A DNA stretch of 11,050 nt. Origin: an uncultured Collinsella sp. Its GTDB lineage: Bacteria > Actinomycetota > Coriobacteriia > Coriobacteriales > Coriobacteriaceae. The translations under genes and the position numbers were made by a program. The DNA is taken from NCBI GenBank assembly GCA_958418185.1, contig CATZEP010000039.1, positions 1 through 11,050 of the forward strand, read 5' to 3'. The notes beneath the pieces were generated by a model that was not told where the DNA came from, did not search any database, and saw only the letters and a list, made by a program, of their open reading frames with translations. Position 1 is the stretch's first letter. Every line of letters starts with the position of its first letter. Below, piece after piece: positions 1-6,370 of the stretch.

Positions 1-13
1 CCTCAAACTAAAA

Positions 14-42
14 CGCTCCCCAGGATTCGGTCCCAGGGAGCG
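14..42 (-). terminator. Intrinsic terminator downstream of greA
   Basis: Arms at 14-20 and 36-42 form a 7-bp perfect GC-rich stem (cgctccc/gggagcg). Read on the minus strand, the stem is followed by a T-rich tail, ttttagttt. It lies 28 nt past the greA stop codon, so it most likely ends the greA transcript. The plus-strand side has no T tract, so it should act in one direction only. Confidence 0.75.
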
Positions 43-70
43 AAAACATACCTTTACGCGGGACCGTGGT

Positions 71-541
71 CTAGCGTGCGATCTTGGCGATGGTGTAGAC
101 GCGAGTCTTGCCGGAAGGCGTAACGACCTCGACGGAGTCGCCCTCGCCATGACCAATGATGGCGTGGCCGACCGGAGACTCGTTGGAGATCGTGTGCGCG
201 AGCGAGTTGGTCTCGGTGGTACCGACAAGCGTGACCTCGATGAGCTCACCGTTGGGGTCGACCAGGGTAACAGTCGAGCCAATGGAGACGGTCAGGTCGC
301 CCGTGCTGGCAGCGATCTGAGCGTTAGCGAGGATGGCCTGGATCTCGGCGATACGAGCGGCGTTCTGGGCCTGCTTGTCCTTGGCGGCATCGTACTCGGA
401 GTTCTCCGAAAGGTCGCCGAACGCGCGGGCTTCCTTGATGTCCTCGACGATCTCTTTGGCGTAATCGCCCTCACGCCAAGCGAGCTCCTCGACGAGCTTC
501 TGGCGGCCCTCAGCGGTCAGTACGATCTGGCTTGCGTCCAT
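71..541 (-). CDS. greA: Transcription elongation factor GreA
   Basis: GreA enters the secondary channel of RNA polymerase and stimulates cleavage of backtracked RNA 3' ends, rescuing stalled complexes. The 156-residue product has the usual family length. Residues 1-78 form the antiparallel coiled-coil domain, with the tip motif GDLSENSEYDAAK at 42-54; D43 and E46 match the acidic tip residues that help hold the catalytic Mg2+. Residues 83-156 form the FKBP-like polymerase-binding domain with the SPVGHAIIGHGEGD signature at 122-135. The ATG at 539-541 is preceded by GGGGAG with 8 nt spacing. The gene stands alone between two terminators. A TTGACA hexamer at 577-582 is a possible -35 box, but I found no -10 at proper spacing that would leave the ribosome binding site intact. 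Identification is firm. Confidence 0.97.
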   Translation of the reverse strand: MDASQIVLTAEGRQKLVEELAWREGDYAKEIVEDIKEARAFGDLSENSEYDAAKDKQAQNAARIAEIQAILANAQIAASTGDLTVSIGSTVTLVDPNGELIEVTLVGTTETNSLAHTISNESPVGHAIIGHGEGDSVEVVTPSGKTRVYTIAKIAR

Positions 542-595
542 ACGGATATCTCCCCAACTATGATGTAACGATCAACTGTCAACAAAAACGAAAAA

Positions 596-623
596 GACCG
601 GCTAGCCTGCGGGCAAGCCGGTC
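596..623 (-). terminator. Intrinsic terminator downstream of tatA
   Basis: Perfect 8-bp arms gaccggct (596-603) and agccggtc (616-623) enclose a 12-nt loop. In the minus-strand direction the stem runs directly into tttttcgttttt. It sits 25 nt after the tatA stop and upstream of greA, separating the two genes. Confidence 0.9.
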
Positions 624-648
624 AGGTGCTCACCCCAAAGGGATGGGA

Positions 649-924
649 CTACTCTGCGTCCGCGTCGCTGTCCTCTGCCTTCTTTTGCTTGGCAGCAGCG
701 AGCTTGGCCTCGAGCTCTGCGATCTCCTTGTCCTCCTTGGACTCCTCGACCACAACCTCCTCGGCCTGCTTGGTTTCGCCCTTATCGTCGCCCTCCATAC
801 CCTCGCGGATATTCTTGACGGTAGAGCCGAGGGACTTACCGAGCTTCGGCAGGTTCTTGGGCCCAAAGATAATCAGGACAACGACGAGAATAATGATGAG
901 CTCAGGAGCCCTCAGTCCAAACAT
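649..924 (-). CDS. tatA: Sec-independent protein translocase subunit TatA
   Basis: TatA oligomers form or open the membrane path for folded proteins with twin-arginine signals, acting with TatC in the cytoplasmic membrane. The 91-residue product starts with a short periplasm-facing segment (MFGLRAPEL), one hydrophobic helix at about residues 9-20, the FGP hinge at 20-22, then the amphipathic helix with KNLPKLGKSLG. The rest is a charged Lys/Glu-rich tail ending in DSDADAE, as usual for TatA/B. E8 is at the position where Gram-positive TatA proteins commonly carry Glu; TatB is the alternative, but the short length and single-copy style favour TatA. The reading frame stays open upstream to 1107, but that part runs through the tRNA gene and is not coding. 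ATG 922-924 has GGAGG 5 nt upstream. No tatC lies in the window. Confidence 0.93.
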   Translation of the reverse strand: MFGLRAPELIIILVVVLIIFGPKNLPKLGKSLGSTVKNIREGMEGDDKGETKQAEEVVVEESKEDKEIAELEAKLAAAKQKKAEDSDADAE

Positions 925-960
925 GTAGACCTCCACAATACAGCGAGACAAGCTCGAATG

Positions 961-989
961 AGTATACCGCGGGTATCGCGGTATCACAA
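961..989 (-). promoter_or_regulatory. tatA promoter with inverted repeat in its spacer
   Basis: On the minus strand a TTGTGA -35 box (984-989) and a TATACT -10 box (961-966) are separated by exactly 17 bp. Transcription would start near 954, giving a leader of about 30 nt that holds the tatA ribosome binding site. The spacer is filled by a perfect 8-bp inverted repeat, ataccgcg (964-971) and cgcggtat (977-984), with a 5-nt centre. Box spacing and match quality make the promoter call fairly sure; a role for the repeat as operator is inference. Confidence 0.7.
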
Positions 990-997
990 CAATAGCT

Positions 998-1025
998 AAA
1001 AAAAGGGACCGCAAGAAGCGGTCCC
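998..1025 (-). terminator. Intrinsic terminator downstream of tRNA-Pro
   Basis: Perfect 8-bp arms gggaccgc (1005-1012) and gcggtccc (1018-1025) with a 5-nt loop. On the minus strand a run of seven T residues follows (998-1004). It lies 11 nt past the CCA end of the tRNA gene and insulates it from tatA. Confidence 0.92.
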
Positions 1026-1036
1026 TCCTCATGCTC

Positions 1037-1113
1037 TGGTCGGGTTGACTGGATTTGAACCAGCGACCCCTGCGTCCCGAACGCAGTGCTCTACCAAACT
1101 GAGCCACAACCCG
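1037..1113 (-). tRNA. tRNA-Pro, anticodon CGG, CCA end encoded
   Basis: The 77-nt minus-strand sequence folds as a full cloverleaf. The acceptor stem CGGGTTG/CAACCCG starts with the C1:G72 pair typical of bacterial tRNA-Pro, and the discriminator base is A. The D arm is GCTC/GAGC, the anticodon stem CTGCG/CGCAG, and the 7-nt loop TTCGGGA places CGG at 34-36. The T arm carries TTCAAAT. The 3' CCA is encoded at 1037-1039. It decodes CCG proline codons, which should be common in a GC-rich genome. The gene has its own likely promoter and terminator. Confidence 0.97.
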
Positions 1114-1124
1114 TTAGCTCGACT

Positions 1125-1154
1125 ATAGTAACAAAGATTTCCGTCGTGTGCCAG
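1125..1154 (-). promoter_or_regulatory. Candidate promoter of the tRNA-Pro gene
   Basis: On the minus strand CTGGCA (1149-1154) and TACTAT (1125-1130) are 18 bp apart and match the sigma-70 consensus at 4 of 6 positions each. The predicted start is about 5 nt ahead of the mature tRNA 5' end. The short gap after ispE shows only a weak A/T-rich hairpin, so read-through from ispE may also feed the tRNA. Confidence 0.45.
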
Positions 1155-1162
1155 AGAAATTT

Positions 1163-2059
1163 TTACTTCTTTGGCGCTTCAATGCGAACCGTGTCGGAAA
1201 CGAGCTCCGTTGCATAAGCCCACCAGCCGTTTTGATGAGCGGCTGCCGAAAGATTGGCTGCCGTGGCGGCGCTATCGCAGAGAGCAAACGAGCAGGCACC
1301 CGAACCGCACACGTTTGCGGCAATGGTACCGTCCTGTGAACGAAGCCAGTCGAGCACTGTTTGAATCCGCGGCTCCATCTGCGCGGAAATGACACCCAGG
1401 TTGTTGTGGACGAGCGCGTAGGCCGCCTCTGCGTCTCCCGAGCGAAGGGCAGATGCGATCGCTCCAGGCTTGTCCGCAGGCGCTGGGGTCTCGTCAAAAC
1501 ATCGATAGGCTTCAATTGTTGAAACGCTTGCCTCACGCGGCTTGACCAGCACGACGGGTGTCGCGGGAAGTGCGGGGTACTCGGTTGCCAGCACGTCTCC
1601 CCCACCCACATAAAATGCAGGGCTGGCATGCAAAAAGAAGGGAACATCGGCGCCAATGCCGCGCGCAATGTTGTCCAGCGCGGAATCGGTGCGGTCGATA
1701 CCCCACAGCTCTGCCAAGGCAACAATGACCGCCGCGGCATCCGTCGAAGGACCGCCCAGGCCGGCACACAACGGGATGCGCTTCTCGATCGTGATGCAGA
1801 CATTGGCTTCGCGACCATAATGCTCGGCCATAGCGAGCGCAGCACGATACGCCGTATTCTTTTGCATGGGAAAGTCGGATGCCGGAATCGTCTGGACGGT
1901 CAGCGCCTGTGCCGGCGTAACCGTCACGGTATCGACAAGACCGACGGCTGCCATCAGGGAATCGACCTTATGGTAGCCGCGGTCGTCACGCTCGGTATGA
2001 ACCCCCAGATAGAGGTTGATCTTTGCCGGCGCGGAAAGGGTCAGAGACCAATCGGTCAC
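1163..2059 (-). CDS. ispE: 4-diphosphocytidyl-2-C-methyl-D-erythritol kinase
   Basis: IspE phosphorylates the 2-hydroxyl of CDP-methylerythritol with ATP in the MEP route to isoprenoid precursors. The 298-residue length is normal. Residues 10-18 (APAKINLYL) are the family N-terminal motif with K13. The GHMP-kinase glycine-rich ATP loop is at 96-110 (PLCAGLGGPSTDAAA). GADVPFFL at 136-143 carries D138, the expected catalytic Asp. The start is a GTG at 2057-2059, chosen because GAGGAG lies 8 nt upstream and the conserved APAKINL motif then falls at the usual distance from the N terminus. Only 2 nt separate it from the veg-family stop codon, so translation is probably coupled. The veg-ispE order also occurs in Bacillus, where veg precedes ispE. 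Identification is firm. Confidence 0.95.
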   Translation of the reverse strand: MTDWSLTLSAPAKINLYLGVHTERDDRGYHKVDSLMAAVGLVDTVTVTPAQALTVQTIPASDFPMQKNTAYRAALAMAEHYGREANVCITIEKRIPLCAGLGGPSTDAAAVIVALAELWGIDRTDSALDNIARGIGADVPFFLHASPAFYVGGGDVLATEYPALPATPVVLVKPREASVSTIEAYRCFDETPAPADKPGAIASALRSGDAEAAYALVHNNLGVISAQMEPRIQTVLDWLRSQDGTIAANVCGSGACSFALCDSAATAANLSAAAHQNGWWAYATELVSDTVRIEAPKK

Positions 2060-2061
2060 CG

Positions 2062-2358
2062 CTAGTGCTCCTCGAGCGCACTGCCGAGCGGGGTAAAAAT
2101 GTGCGCGCCGCTCTCGGGGTCGAACAGCTCGACCTGGCCGGTGAGAACATCAATATACTGGTAGGACTGACGCGACTTGCGGCCACGGCGCTCGTCGACC
2201 TCGACGATAAAGACTGCCGGATGGACGCTCTTGATGGTGCCCATGCGCTCGACGACGCGGGTACGGCCCATGTTGGCCTTCACCTTAACGCGATCGCCCA
2301 CCATATCGGTCAGCTTCTCGTGGATGTCGTCGACGTGATTGACTTCCATCTCTTCCAT
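2062..2358 (-). CDS. veg: Veg-family protein
   Basis: A 98-residue protein with the features of the Veg family of Bacillus: an N-terminal stretch ending in a Lys-rich KVKANMGRTR segment (about 24-34), a short beta-rich core (TIKSVHPAVFIVEVD), and the SYQYIDVLTGQVEL motif matching the family's SYSYxDxLTxxVEL pattern. Veg is small and cytoplasmic. It is made in large amounts in B. subtilis and linked there to biofilm control, but its biochemical role is not settled. The reading frame opens at a TTG (2380-2382); I chose ATG 2356-2358 because GGAGG sits 8 nt before it and inside the longer version. The C-terminal tail of about 18 residues (ESGAHIFTPLGSALEEH) is longer than in the Bacillus protein. 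Co-transcribed with ispE. Confidence 0.85.
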   Translation of the reverse strand: MEEMEVNHVDDIHEKLTDMVGDRVKVKANMGRTRVVERMGTIKSVHPAVFIVEVDERRGRKSRQSYQYIDVLTGQVELFDPESGAHIFTPLGSALEEH

Positions 2359-2425
2359 GAACAGGGCCTCCAGAAGGTGCAATTCAAAAAGGGGATAATA
2401 CCCCTAAGATAGACAAAACTCTAAT

Positions 2426-2455
2426 ACTATAGCACCCTGTTGTGGCCATACGCAA
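2426..2455 (-). promoter_or_regulatory. Promoter of the veg-ispE operon
   Basis: On the minus strand TTGCGT (2450-2455) and TATAGT (2426-2431) are 18 bp apart, and a TG one base ahead of the -10 gives an extended -10 element. The leader would be about 60 nt. A second set, TTAGAG and TATTAT 18 bp apart, lies closer to the gene and could be an additional weaker start. The -35 box overlaps the edge of the 20-bp palindrome at 2454-2473. Confidence 0.65.
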
Positions 2456-2473
2456 GTAGCTAATTAGCTACTT
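2454..2473. repeat. 20-bp perfect palindrome at dtd end / veg promoter
   Basis: The half-site aagtagctaa is followed directly by its exact reverse complement with no centre spacer. The palindrome overlaps the first two bases of the dtd stop codon region (2472-2474) and touches the -35 box of the veg promoter. As RNA it could form an 8-bp stem with a 4-nt loop. No T tract follows on either strand, so it is not a normal intrinsic terminator; a protein-binding site is the more natural reading. Confidence 0.6.
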
Positions 2474-2918
2474 ACAGAGTATCGGTATCCAGGACGATGG
2501 TGAATGGACCGTCGTTGACCAGGTCGACCTTCATATCGGCGCCAAAGATGCCGTGCGCCACGTGTTCGACATCTTGGCGCACAAGCGTCAGGAAGTACTC
2601 GTAGAGCTCGTTGGCGACATCGGGGGCGCCGGCATCCGTAAACGACGGGCGGCGGCCGTGACGGCAATCGGCGAACAGCGTGAACTGCGACACCACGAGA
2701 ACCTCGCCGTCGACATCGGCCAGTGCCAGGTTGGTCTTGCCGTTCTCGTCCTCGTTAATGCGCAAGCCCCGGAGCTTGCCCCACAGCTTATCGGCCTCGG
2801 CGCGCGTGTCGCCGTGACCCACGCCCAGCAGTACCAGATAGCCGCGCCCAATTTTGCCCACGCACTCGCCGTCAACCGTCACGCCGGCGTTGAGCACGCG
2901 CTGCACCACCGCACGCAC
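2472..2918 (-). CDS. dtd: D-aminoacyl-tRNA deacylase
   Basis: Dtd removes D-amino acids (and glycine from mischarged tRNA-Ala) from tRNA, a proofreading step in translation. The 148-residue product is of usual length. It opens with the conserved MRAVVQRV segment and carries the active-site motif SQFTLFADCRHGRRPSF at 77-93 and the Gly-cisPro motif NDGPFT at 135-140. The GTG start at 2916-2918 is preceded by GAGGAG 6 nt upstream and lies 3 nt after the rdgB stop, so the two genes are almost certainly translated from one message. The stop codon runs into the palindrome at 2454-2473. Identification is firm. Confidence 0.95.
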   Translation of the reverse strand: MRAVVQRVLNAGVTVDGECVGKIGRGYLVLLGVGHGDTRAEADKLWGKLRGLRINEDENGKTNLALADVDGEVLVVSQFTLFADCRHGRRPSFTDAGAPDVANELYEYFLTLVRQDVEHVAHGIFGADMKVDLVNDGPFTIVLDTDTL

Positions 2919-2921
2919 GGC

Positions 2922-3563
2922 CTACTCCTCGCCCGTCAGTTTGGCGGATAGGTGCTCGAGCGCATGGAATCGATGGCTGATGGCGTTCTTCTCGTCCGCC
3001 GTCAGCTCGGCCATGGTCTTGCCCGGCGTGTCGACCGGCAGGAACAGCGGGTCGTAGCCAAAGCCGTGATCGCCGCGGCCCTCGTGTGCGATAACGCCCT
3101 CGCAGGCGCCCTCACCATAGGTGACCAAACCGTCCGTGTCGATGAGCGCGACGACGCTCATAAAGCGCGCAGTGCGGTCCTCGTCGGCCACGCCCTCCAG
3201 ATTCACGAGCAGCTTGGCATTGTTGGCGGCATCGTCGCCGTGAATGCCCGCGTAGCGCGCGCTATACACACCGGGCTCACCGTCCAGCGCGTCGACAACC
3301 AGGCCCGAATCGTCGGCAATGGCCATGAGCCCCGTCTCTTCGACGGCAGCCTGCGCCTTAATGATGGCGTTCTCCAAAAACGTCGTGCCGTTTTCCTCGG
3401 GGTACTCAAAATCGCCTAGCTGGCCGAGCGCCACAAAGCGAACCTCGGGCATAACCTTGCCCAAAATGGCCTCGATCTCGGTGAGCTTATGGGCGTTGCC
3501 CGTTGCCACGACGATGGTCGCCGCCGGGTCGAGGGTGTCGATGTCGATCTTCTCAAGTGCCAT
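2922..3563 (-). CDS. rdgB: XTP/dITP diphosphatase (RdgB/HAM1 family)
   Basis: The enzyme hydrolyses non-canonical purine nucleoside triphosphates (dITP, XTP) to monophosphates, keeping them out of DNA and RNA. The 213-residue product has the family motifs in order: TGNAHK (21-26), E64 in FLENA, the metal-binding DDSGL at 84-88, PGVYSARYAG (97-106), FGYDP (168-172) and SHR (196-198). The frame opens further upstream at 3632, but ATG 3561-3563 is chosen because AAGGAG sits 7 nt before it and the TGN motif is then close to the N terminus as usual. It follows rph after 142 nt containing hairpins, and precedes dtd by 3 nt. A TGCTATAC extended -10-like sequence just upstream could be a weak internal promoter. 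Confidence 0.95.
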   Translation of the reverse strand: MALEKIDIDTLDPAATIVVATGNAHKLTEIEAILGKVMPEVRFVALGQLGDFEYPEENGTTFLENAIIKAQAAVEETGLMAIADDSGLVVDALDGEPGVYSARYAGIHGDDAANNAKLLVNLEGVADEDRTARFMSVVALIDTDGLVTYGEGACEGVIAHEGRGDHGFGYDPLFLPVDTPGKTMAELTADEKNAISHRFHALEHLSAKLTGEE

Positions 3564-3601
3564 GAGTGGTCTCCTTGTCCGTATAGCAAAGTCACGTAAA
3601 A

Positions 3602-3704
3602 GGGACCGGTCCGTCGGCGTCTCCCCTTTCATGTGGCATCAACCTTATCTATCGGCGTTTCCGCAGATAAAACCTGCCAAAATAAACCTGTCCCTTTTTG
3701 GCAG
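3602..3704. repeat. Hairpin-rich rph-rdgB spacer, possible GGGACAG-type repeat
   Basis: The 142-nt spacer holds three inverted repeats. Arms ctgccaaaa (3674-3682) and ttttggcag (3696-3704) make a perfect 9-bp stem. ttatct (3645-3650) and agataa (3665-3670) make a second, loose one. ggaccggtcc (3602-3611) is a perfect 10-bp palindrome. The loop of the first hairpin, read on the minus strand, contains AAGGGACAGGTTTA. This resembles, from memory, short GGGACAG-containing intergenic repeats associated with REP-type transposases. After the first stem only gttttatc follows on the minus strand, so it could at best be a weak terminator for rph. Repeat status cannot be judged from one copy. Confidence 0.4.
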
Positions 3705-3705
3705 A

Positions 3706-4431
3706 TTAGGCGAGGGCTTGGCGCTGGAGCTCGCTGAGCTCGGCAATGCCCTTGTCGCCCAAATCGAGCAGGGAATTGAGGCGCTTGCGGTCGAAGGGCG
3801 CCTGCTCGCCAGTGCCCTGAAGCTCGATCATCTCACCGGTATCGGTGGCGACAAGGTTCATGTCGACCTCGGCGTGACTGTCCTCGGAATAATCCAGGTC
3901 GAGCAGGGTGTTGCCGTCGACAACGCCCATGGAAATCGCGGCGACCTGGCCCGTGAGCGGGATGCGCTCGAGCTTACCCGCCTCGACCCACATGGCAAGG
4001 GCGTCGTGCAGTGCCACCCAGGCGCCGGTAATGCTCGCCGTTCGCGTGCCGCCGTCTGCCTGAATCACGTCGCAGTCGACGGTAACGGTGTACTCGCCGA
4101 GTGCCTTCATATTGACGACGGTACGCAGGCTGCGACCGATGAGGCGTTCGATCTCCATGGAGCGGCCCTTGCGGTTGGCATGCTCGCGCTTGCAGCGCTT
4201 GCCGGTCGATGCTGGCAGCATGGCGTACTCCGCCGTTACCCAACCGGCCTTGGCGCCCTTGCGCCAGCCCGGCACGCCCTCCTCGATGGTGGCGGCGCAC
4301 AGCACGTGCGTATCGCCAAACTCGGCCAGGCACGAACCGTGGGCGTGCTTCATGACGCCGCGGGTAAGCTTGATGGGGCGCAGCTCATCGGCGGCGCGGC
4401 CGTTGGCGCGATTGACCTGCATATACTCCAT
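3706..4431 (-). CDS. rph: Ribonuclease PH
   Basis: RNase PH trims the 3' ends of tRNA precursors by phosphorolysis, releasing nucleoside diphosphates, and works as a hexameric ring. The 241-residue length matches the family. GRAADELRPIKLTRG (11-25) is the N-terminal signature. GWVTAEYAMLPAST (63-76) and RLIGRSLR (96-103) follow. DCDVIQADGGTRTASITGA (119-137) carries R130, and DLDYSEDSHAEVDMN (178-192) has D178 and D184 at the catalytic Asp positions. The C terminus has the ELQGTGEQAPF motif. ATG 4429-4431 is preceded by AAAGGA at 7 nt; the next in-frame ATG three codons later has only 3 nt after a GGAG, so I kept the first. It sits in the murI-rph-rdgB order seen in many actinobacteria. Confidence 0.96.
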   Translation of the reverse strand: MEYMQVNRANGRAADELRPIKLTRGVMKHAHGSCLAEFGDTHVLCAATIEEGVPGWRKGAKAGWVTAEYAMLPASTGKRCKREHANRKGRSMEIERLIGRSLRTVVNMKALGEYTVTVDCDVIQADGGTRTASITGAWVALHDALAMWVEAGKLERIPLTGQVAAISMGVVDGNTLLDLDYSEDSHAEVDMNLVATDTGEMIELQGTGEQAPFDRKRLNSLLDLGDKGIAELSELQRQALA

Positions 4432-4486
4432 GGAAAAATCCTTTCGGCAAAAGGTGAACGTGAGCCTTTGGTCGGTGACCTTGTAT

Positions 4487-5371
4487 CTATTTCAGTTCGT
4501 CGATATCGATATGCTCAATGCTCTTGAGCGGCTGGCCAAAGATAAAACTGCCCGCCACCGCAAACTCGGCAATGTTATCGGACGTCGTTGCAAAACGATG
4601 CTGCGGCTCGGCTGCGTCGCCCGCCAGCTGCTCGCGGCGCGTGAGAATATCGGTCAACTCACGCGTGGTCTCCTCGGCGGAGCTCACCACGCGCACTCCG
4701 GGACCCAGCGCATGGCGAATAGGCCCCACGAGCAGCGGAAAATGCGTGCAGCCGAGCACCACGGTATCGATGCCGTGGTCGCGCAGCGGTTCAACCGTGG
4801 CACCGACCAGCGCGCGTACGGCAGGCGTATCAAAGATGTCCTCGTTCTCGAGCCACTGCTCTTGCAGATGCGCGCCCGAGGCGAGCTCGTGCTCAACGAC
4901 CTCGACAAAACTCGAGGCAGGGCAGCCGTATACGTCGACGCCGGCATCCAGGTCCTGAATGGCACGCGTGTAAGCACCTGAGCGAATGGTGAGGTTGGTG
5001 GCGAGCACGCCCACCCGGCGCGTGCGGGTGCTGTTGATTGCCGCGCGTGCGCCCGGTGCGATCACACCGATGACGGGGACGTCGAGCACCTGCTGGGCCA
5101 AACGCAAGGCCGCAGCGGTCGCCGTATTGCAGGCGATGACCATGATCTTGACGTCGTGCTTCGACAGCCAACGGCCCGCCTGCAGTGCAAACGAGCGCAC
5201 CTCGTCCTCGGTGCGGGTGCCGTAGGGGCAGCGCTTGGTGTCGCCAAAGTAGTAGACGGACTCGTGCGGCAACGCCGTTGCGATGGCGCGTGCAACCGTC
5301 AGACCGCCCAGACCAGAATCGAACACGCCAATCGGGCGCGTGTCGCCTGCCGGATTCTCGATATCGGACAT
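4487..5371 (-). CDS. murI: Glutamate racemase
   Basis: MurI converts L-glutamate to the D-glutamate used by MurD for the second residue of the peptidoglycan stem peptide. The 294-residue product carries the Asp/Glu racemase motifs: GVFDSGLGGLTV (15-26), FGDTKRCPYG (42-51), the first catalytic Cys at 81 in IACNTATA, and the second at 208 in LGCTHFPLL. Both catalytic cysteines are present. The frame opens at a GTG (5423-5425) overlapping the stop codon of the upstream HAD gene, but no ribosome binding site precedes it. ATG 5369-5371 has GGTGAGG just before it and places the DSG motif at the usual distance, so it is the likely start. The gene shares an operon with murE, which fits joint cell-wall supply. 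Confidence 0.95.
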   Translation of the reverse strand: MSDIENPAGDTRPIGVFDSGLGGLTVARAIATALPHESVYYFGDTKRCPYGTRTEDEVRSFALQAGRWLSKHDVKIMVIACNTATAAALRLAQQVLDVPVIGVIAPGARAAINSTRTRRVGVLATNLTIRSGAYTRAIQDLDAGVDVYGCPASSFVEVVEHELASGAHLQEQWLENEDIFDTPAVRALVGATVEPLRDHGIDTVVLGCTHFPLLVGPIRHALGPGVRVVSSAEETTRELTDILTRREQLAGDAAEPQHRFATTSDNIAEFAVAGSFIFGQPLKSIEHIDIDELK

Positions 5372-5424
5372 TACCTCACCAGATTCTCTCTCGAAAAGAT
5401 ATGGCTCAGCGCGATAGGACCGCA

Positions 5425-6336
5425 CTACGAACGGGCCGCGACGAGCAGCTCTGCCGTTGCCGCCCAGCCATCGACAATCTTGCCGCGCGTGACGTAGGCG
5501 TTATCGCAAGCATCCAGGAACTCGGGCGCGCCGGCGCTGGTCAAACCGTTCTCGACCAGGCAGAACGTGCCCACGTGGTCAGCCATGTAGAAGTCGGACT
5601 CGGAATCGCCGAGCGCCAGCGTCTCCTCGCGCTCGATACCAAGGTGCTCGCAGAAACGTGCGATGGCAACGCCCTTGTTGAGACCGGCGGGATTGATGTT
5701 AAACGCGCGGCCATCCTCGACGCGTTCGAGCTCGAGCGTCGTCGGCTTGGACAGATGCGTCAGGTGACCGTTGCAGGCCCAGACCAGGCCGCAGCCGGCC
5801 TCGTCAAGAATGGCCTGGACCTCGTCGTCGGGCACATCGCCGCGCATGCCGACGGTGACCTCGCGGTACTTGTAGCCAGTCGACATGTCGTTGTGGTACT
5901 CGATCTTATGCGGCCAGCGGGCGAGAATCTTCTCGCACACGCCGGTCTGCTCGATCACCTGATGCGGCGTGAGGCCGCAGGCGGGGTCGTAGGGCATATC
6001 GCCGGTCAGATACTCCCAATCGTTGGCCTTGAGGTCGTACATGACCAGACCACCCATCTCGCCGATGTAGGAGTTGAGGCCGAGCACGCGCGCATCCTCG
6101 TGAATCATGGTGCGGTTGCGGCCCGAGGTGGGGACCACCTGGATGCCGGCGCGGGCAAGTGCCACGACAGCCTCGACGAGCTTGGTCGAGGGGTTGCCGT
6201 CGTTGTCGCGCAGCACGCACGAGCCGGGCGCGAGCATGGTGGCGTCCAGATCGGTAAAGACGTACTTAACCTTGGCAAGACGCTCGCGCATCTCGCCCGA
6301 AAGCTCAGCGACGGTCGGCAGGGTATTGTGGGACAT
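5425..6336 (-). CDS. HAD-superfamily (Cof-like, IIB) hydrolase
   Basis: A 303-residue soluble phosphatase-type protein of the HAD superfamily. Motif I is FTDLDATML with nucleophile D29 and acid/base D31; the usual Gly of DxDGT is Ala here, which the family tolerates. Motif II is S71 in VPTSGRN, motif III is K221 in LNKG, and motif IV is GDSESD at 243-248. The region between motifs II and III (about 85-210) is large enough for a C2-type cap, as in Cof and mannosyl-3-phosphoglycerate phosphatase-like members. The substrate cannot be read from the sequence; sugar phosphates are the usual targets of this group. ATG 6334-6336 has GGAG 5 nt upstream, better than the in-frame upstream start at 6390 inside murE. 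It lies 34 nt after murE and 53 nt before murI. Confidence 0.85.
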   Translation of the reverse strand: MSHNTLPTVAELSGEMRERLAKVKYVFTDLDATMLAPGSCVLRDNDGNPSTKLVEAVVALARAGIQVVPTSGRNRTMIHEDARVLGLNSYIGEMGGLVMYDLKANDWEYLTGDMPYDPACGLTPHQVIEQTGVCEKILARWPHKIEYHNDMSTGYKYREVTVGMRGDVPDDEVQAILDEAGCGLVWACNGHLTHLSKPTTLELERVEDGRAFNINPAGLNKGVAIARFCEHLGIEREETLALGDSESDFYMADHVGTFCLVENGLTSAGAPEFLDACDNAYVTRGKIVDGWAATAELLVAARS

Positions 6337-6370
6337 GGTCACTCCATTTACGTAGAAGGGGCTTCTGGTC

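Noticed and set aside
925..1107. Longer tatA frame starting at 1107
   Set aside because: It reads through the tRNA-Pro gene and two regulatory hairpins; ATG 924 has GGAGG and begins the standard TatA N terminus.
2390..2405. agggg/cccct dyad near the veg ribosome binding site
   Set aside because: Only a 5-bp stem with a 6-nt loop; too short to claim a regulatory hairpin.
3319..4527. 402-codon plus-strand open frame opposite rdgB and rph
   Set aside because: It runs antisense to two clearly recognised genes, has no family motifs, and long reverse frames are common in GC-rich coding DNA.
5372..5425. GTG start of murI overlapping the HAD stop codon (TAGTG)
   Set aside because: Attractive as translational coupling, but no ribosome binding site precedes it, and the extra 18 residues are not like the family N terminus; ATG 5371 fits better.
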